DNA from: Kitasatospora sp. GP82
Lineage (GTDB): Bacteria > Actinomycetota > Actinomycetes > Streptomycetales > Streptomycetaceae
Assembly: GCF_029892105.1 (NCBI RefSeq)
Contig: NZ_JARZAJ010000009.1
Span: forward strand, 173,492 to 237,491
Direction of reading: 5' to 3'
DNA length: 64,000 nt
Shown here: piece after piece, positions 53,450 to 64,000 of the stretch
How positions within the stretch are numbered: position 1 is the stretch's first letter
Layout of the letters: the number at the start of each line of letters is the position of its first letter
Position numbers and translations under genes: made by a program
Notes under the pieces: model-generated
The model's database searches: none
Told to the model about the DNA's origin: nothing
The model's input: the letters and a program-made list of their open reading frames with translations, nothing else

Positions 53450-54387
53450 GCGTCGAACAGGGCGCTCACCGATTCGCCGTTGTGGATGCGTCGGACCGCC
53501 TCGGCCAGCGCCGGCGCGATCGAGAGGATCCGCAGTTTGTCGGTGCGGTCCTCGGCGGGGATCGGGACGGTGTTGGTGCAGATGATCTCCAGCACGTCGG
53601 GCTGGTCGGACAGGCGCTTGAGCGCACCGGCGGTGAACAGCCCGTGCGTGCAGGCGATGCGAACGGATTGGGCGCCCAACTCGCGGAGACGGTCCAGGAG
53701 TTCCAGAACGGTGCTGCCCTTGGCTATCTCGTCGTCCAGGACGATGACGTCGCGGTCGGCGACCTCACCGATGACGGAGCTGATGGTGACCCGGTCATCG
53801 GCGAAGCGTTGCTTGGCGCCTGCGGCCACCTGCACGCCCAGCAGCCGGGCGAAGGCCGCGGCCTCCTTGGCGTTGCCCAGATCCGGCGAGACGACGGTCG
53901 TCCGGGACAGGTCGTAGCGGCGGAAGTGCTCGGCCAGTTCGCGCAGTGCGTGCAGGTGGTCGACCGGGACGGAGAAGAACCCGTGCACCTGCGGCGAGTG
54001 CAGGGTCACGGCCAGTACCCGGCCGGCACCGGCGGTTGCCAGCAGGTCGGCCACCAGGCGCCCGCCTATCGAGATCCGTGGAGCGTCCTTCTTGTCCGAG
54101 CGGGCGTAGGCATAGTGCGGCATCACCACGGTGATGCGACCCGCCGACGCGCCCCGCGCGGCGTCGCACATCAGCAGCAGCTCGACGAGGTTCTCCTGCA
54201 CGGGTGTGACCAGCGGCTGGATCAGGAAGACGTCGCGCTCACGGCAGTTGGCCTGCAGCTGGACTTCCAGGCAGTCGTTCGCGAATCGGTCGACCCGCAC
54301 CGGGCTGAGCGGCACTCCCAGCTGAGCGCAGACCTCCGCCGCCAACTCGGGGTGGGCACTACCGCTGAACACGGCGATGTCTCGCAC
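53443..54387 (-). CDS. prs: Ribose-phosphate pyrophosphokinase, variant paralogue
   Basis: A 314-residue PRPP synthetase, making PRPP from ribose 5-phosphate and ATP. Both phosphoribosyltransferase-like halves are present: YAYARSDKKDAPR in the ATP flexible loop and TLHSPQVHGFFSVPVDHL in the divalent-metal signature. The PRPP-binding loop at 218-226 reads DDEIAKGST instead of the usual DD-x-IDTAGT, so this is not the housekeeping type. Start GTG 54387 with AGGAG seven bases before. It lies 123 bases beyond the MFS exporter of the NRPS cluster in the same direction, so it could belong to that cluster or be an independent gene. Confidence 0.87.
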   Translation of the reverse strand: MRDIAVFSGSAHPELAAEVCAQLGVPLSPVRVDRFANDCLEVQLQANCRERDVFLIQPLVTPVQENLVELLLMCDAARGASAGRITVVMPHYAYARSDKKDAPRISIGGRLVADLLATAGAGRVLAVTLHSPQVHGFFSVPVDHLHALRELAEHFRRYDLSRTTVVSPDLGNAKEAAAFARLLGVQVAAGAKQRFADDRVTISSVIGEVADRDVIVLDDEIAKGSTVLELLDRLRELGAQSVRIACTHGLFTAGALKRLSDQPDVLEIICTNTVPIPAEDRTDKLRILSIAPALAEAVRRIHNGESVSALFDAS

Positions 54388-54510
54388 GAACCGCTCCTCA
54401 CGTGATCAACCTGGGATGCCAGCCACATGCTACTGGCTCAGGAACAAGCGGCCTGACATGCCATCACGTCATGGCGGGCGATGATCCGAGGGTGAGCACG
54501 GTGACGCGGG

Positions 54511-55755
54511 TCAGCCGGCTGCCGCCCTGGGGCGGGGTGCGGCCGCGGCGCCCAGCAGGAAGAGCACGGCCCCGCAGACCTGGACGACGGCCAGGCCCAT
54601 GAACGTCCGCGCGATGCCCGCGGACTCCACTGCGGTGCCGACCGCGGCCAGGCCCAGGGTGCCGCCGGAGAGCGCGCTGGCCGCGATCACGGTGAGGGTG
54701 GAGGAGCGCAGCGGCGCCGGGATCGCGGCGGTGCGCACCGCGACCATCGGAGCGTTCGACAGGCCGTTCAACAGGCCCACCACGGCGAGGAAGACCGCCA
54801 GCGAGAGGGGCCCGAGCGGAAGCAGCAGCGTCAGGAAGACGATGCCCTGGCCGACGCGGCCGAGGACGGCCAGGCGCAGATTGGACAGCCTGTGCAGCGC
54901 GGGCCCGACCAGGAAGGTGCCCAGCAGCGCGCCACCGCCGAAGGCACCCAGCAGGACACCGGACAGGGCCGACGAGCCGTGCCGGAGCAGCACGAAGACC
55001 GGGATCAGGGCGAACAGGGCCTGCCAGGCGCCCTCGCCGAGGATCTGGGCCACCGTCCACCGGCCGAGCAACTTGTCCTTGACCAGTACGGCCAGGCTGT
55101 CGCGCAGCCGGCCGCGGCGTGGCGCGACCGCGATGGCGAGGTCGCGCGGCAGGCCCCAGCGGAGCAGCAGCGCGGAGGCCATGAAGCTGAGCGCGTCCAG
55201 GAACAGCACGGCCGGGGCCCCCATCACCGCGATCAGCAGTCCGGCGGTCGGCGGACCGAGCAGGATGGTGAGGCGGGTGGCGCCCTGGAGGCGCGCGTTG
55301 GCCTTGCTGAGCAGCGTCTCGTCGTCCCCGACGAGGGCGGGCAGGATGGCCTGCTGGCTGGCCACGTACGGGGCGAAGAAGGAGCCGATCGCGAAGAGCA
55401 GCACCATGAACACCGGCATGCTGAGCAGACCGGCCGCGTGCAGGAGCGGCACCAGGGCGACCAGCGGTGCGCGGGCGGTGTCGGAGAACAGCAGCACCTT
55501 CCTGGGGCCCAGGCGTCCCGCCAGGGTCGCGCCCAGCAGCCCGAACACCGCGACGGCGACCATCTGAGCCGCCATCACCCGGCTCATCGCGGCGGGCGAC
55601 CCGGTGCTCTGCAGGGCGAACCACGGCAGCGCGACGGCGCTCAACTGGGATCCCGTCATCGACAGCACTTCCGCGCACAGCAGGGTTCGTAGCGTGCCCA
55701 GGCGGCCGGCTGCGGCCGCCTGGGCCGGTGGAGCGGCGGGAGTCGTCGATCCCAT
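54511..55755 (-). CDS. MFS exporter next to the NRPS
   Basis: A 414-residue major facilitator superfamily protein of the MFS_3/enterobactin-exporter-like type with about 12 helices; the first is TLLCAEVLSMTGSQLSAVAL and the conserved loop 2-3 motif reads GATLAGRLGPRKVLLFSD. The ATG at 55755 has AAAGGG six bases upstream. It follows the NRPS gene in the same direction with a long hairpin in the gap, and probably exports the peptide product. Substrate is inferred. Confidence 0.88.
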   Translation of the reverse strand: MGSTTPAAPPAQAAAAGRLGTLRTLLCAEVLSMTGSQLSAVALPWFALQSTGSPAAMSRVMAAQMVAVAVFGLLGATLAGRLGPRKVLLFSDTARAPLVALVPLLHAAGLLSMPVFMVLLFAIGSFFAPYVASQQAILPALVGDDETLLSKANARLQGATRLTILLGPPTAGLLIAVMGAPAVLFLDALSFMASALLLRWGLPRDLAIAVAPRRGRLRDSLAVLVKDKLLGRWTVAQILGEGAWQALFALIPVFVLLRHGSSALSGVLLGAFGGGALLGTFLVGPALHRLSNLRLAVLGRVGQGIVFLTLLLPLGPLSLAVFLAVVGLLNGLSNAPMVAVRTAAIPAPLRSSTLTVIAASALSGGTLGLAAVGTAVESAGIARTFMGLAVVQVCGAVLFLLGAAAAPRPRAAAG

Positions 55756-55792
55756 GTCATCCCTTTCGGTTGGTGGAGTGCCGATGCCCGAG

Positions 55793-55854
55793 CCCCTCCC
55801 GGCCCGTGCCGCGCGACCCGAGGAGGTCTCGGGTGCGGCACGGGCCGGGAGGGG
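55793..55854. terminator. Long hairpin between NRPS and MFS genes
   Basis: A 20-bp perfect outer stem (55793-55812 with 55835-55854, CCCCTCCCGGCCCGTGCCGC and its complement), a three-base bulge, a 7-bp inner stem ACCCGAG/CTCGGGT and a 5-base loop. It starts six bases after the NRPS stop and could end or attenuate the transcript. Confidence 0.75.
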
Positions 55855-55860
55855 ACGCCG

Positions 55861-64000
<8,140 letters not shown>

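Overview
The window is very GC-rich chromosomal DNA with strong third-position G/C bias, frequent GTG and TTG starts and GGAGG-type ribosome binding sites. The gene families (S53 protease, paired RHH-regulator/DUF4097 genes, SpoIIE-type phosphatases, PknB-type kinase, heterotetrameric sarcosine oxidase, NRPS) point to a streptomycete-like actinomycete (Streptomyces, Kitasatospora or Streptacidiphilus); I cannot choose the genus from the sequence. No rRNA, tRNA, CRISPR array or intact insertion sequence was seen.

Layout. 1-2.6 kb: a secreted S53 protease cut by the left edge and a small unknown gene. 2.6-6.5 kb: an RHH (HicB-like) regulator with three tandem 11-bp repeats over its start codon, a DUF4097 protein, the wreck of an ABC-2 permease, an intact cytochrome P450, a double-hairpin terminator and a second, truncated P450. 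6.5-9.9 kb: an AIM24 protein and two convergent membrane-anchored SpoIIE-type phosphatases. 10.2-29.3 kb: a three-gene Tc (ABC) toxin operon: a fused TcB-TcC protein with an RHS cage and a PD-(D/E)XK nuclease-like tip, a small gene placed like a cognate immunity gene, and a 3,515-residue TcA pore/translocon. It ends in a perfect 58-bp palindrome facing a convergent PAS-LuxR regulator. 30.5-33.7 kb: a P450-BM3-type fused monooxygenase.

33.8-49.2 kb is a complete catabolic island from choline to glycine: choline dehydrogenase (BetA), betaine aldehyde dehydrogenase (BetB), Rieske glycine-betaine demethylase (GbcA-like) with a separate Rieske ferredoxin, a GcvT-fused dimethylglycine/sarcosine dehydrogenase, an APC permease, the SoxBDAG sarcosine oxidase operon, and an IclR regulator. 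The GTTGCGC element recurs in the divergent control regions, in two recurrent geometries, and probably marks the IclR regulon.

49.4-54.4 kb holds a small unknown gene, a two-helix membrane protein, a transmembrane Ser/Thr kinase, a MerR regulator with a classic dyad, and a second-type PRPP synthetase. 54.5-64.0 kb is one end of a nonribosomal peptide cluster: an MFS exporter, a large hairpin and a 2.7-module NRPS protein running off the right edge. The NRPS has odd condensation half-domains, a threonine specificity code in its first visible adenylation domain, and a 237-bp tandem carrier-domain repeat at the edge.

The most unusual system is the Tc toxin operon that carries its own apparent immunity gene. 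Next are the NRPS with surplus condensation lobes and the repeat-operator systems of the RHH and IclR regulators.
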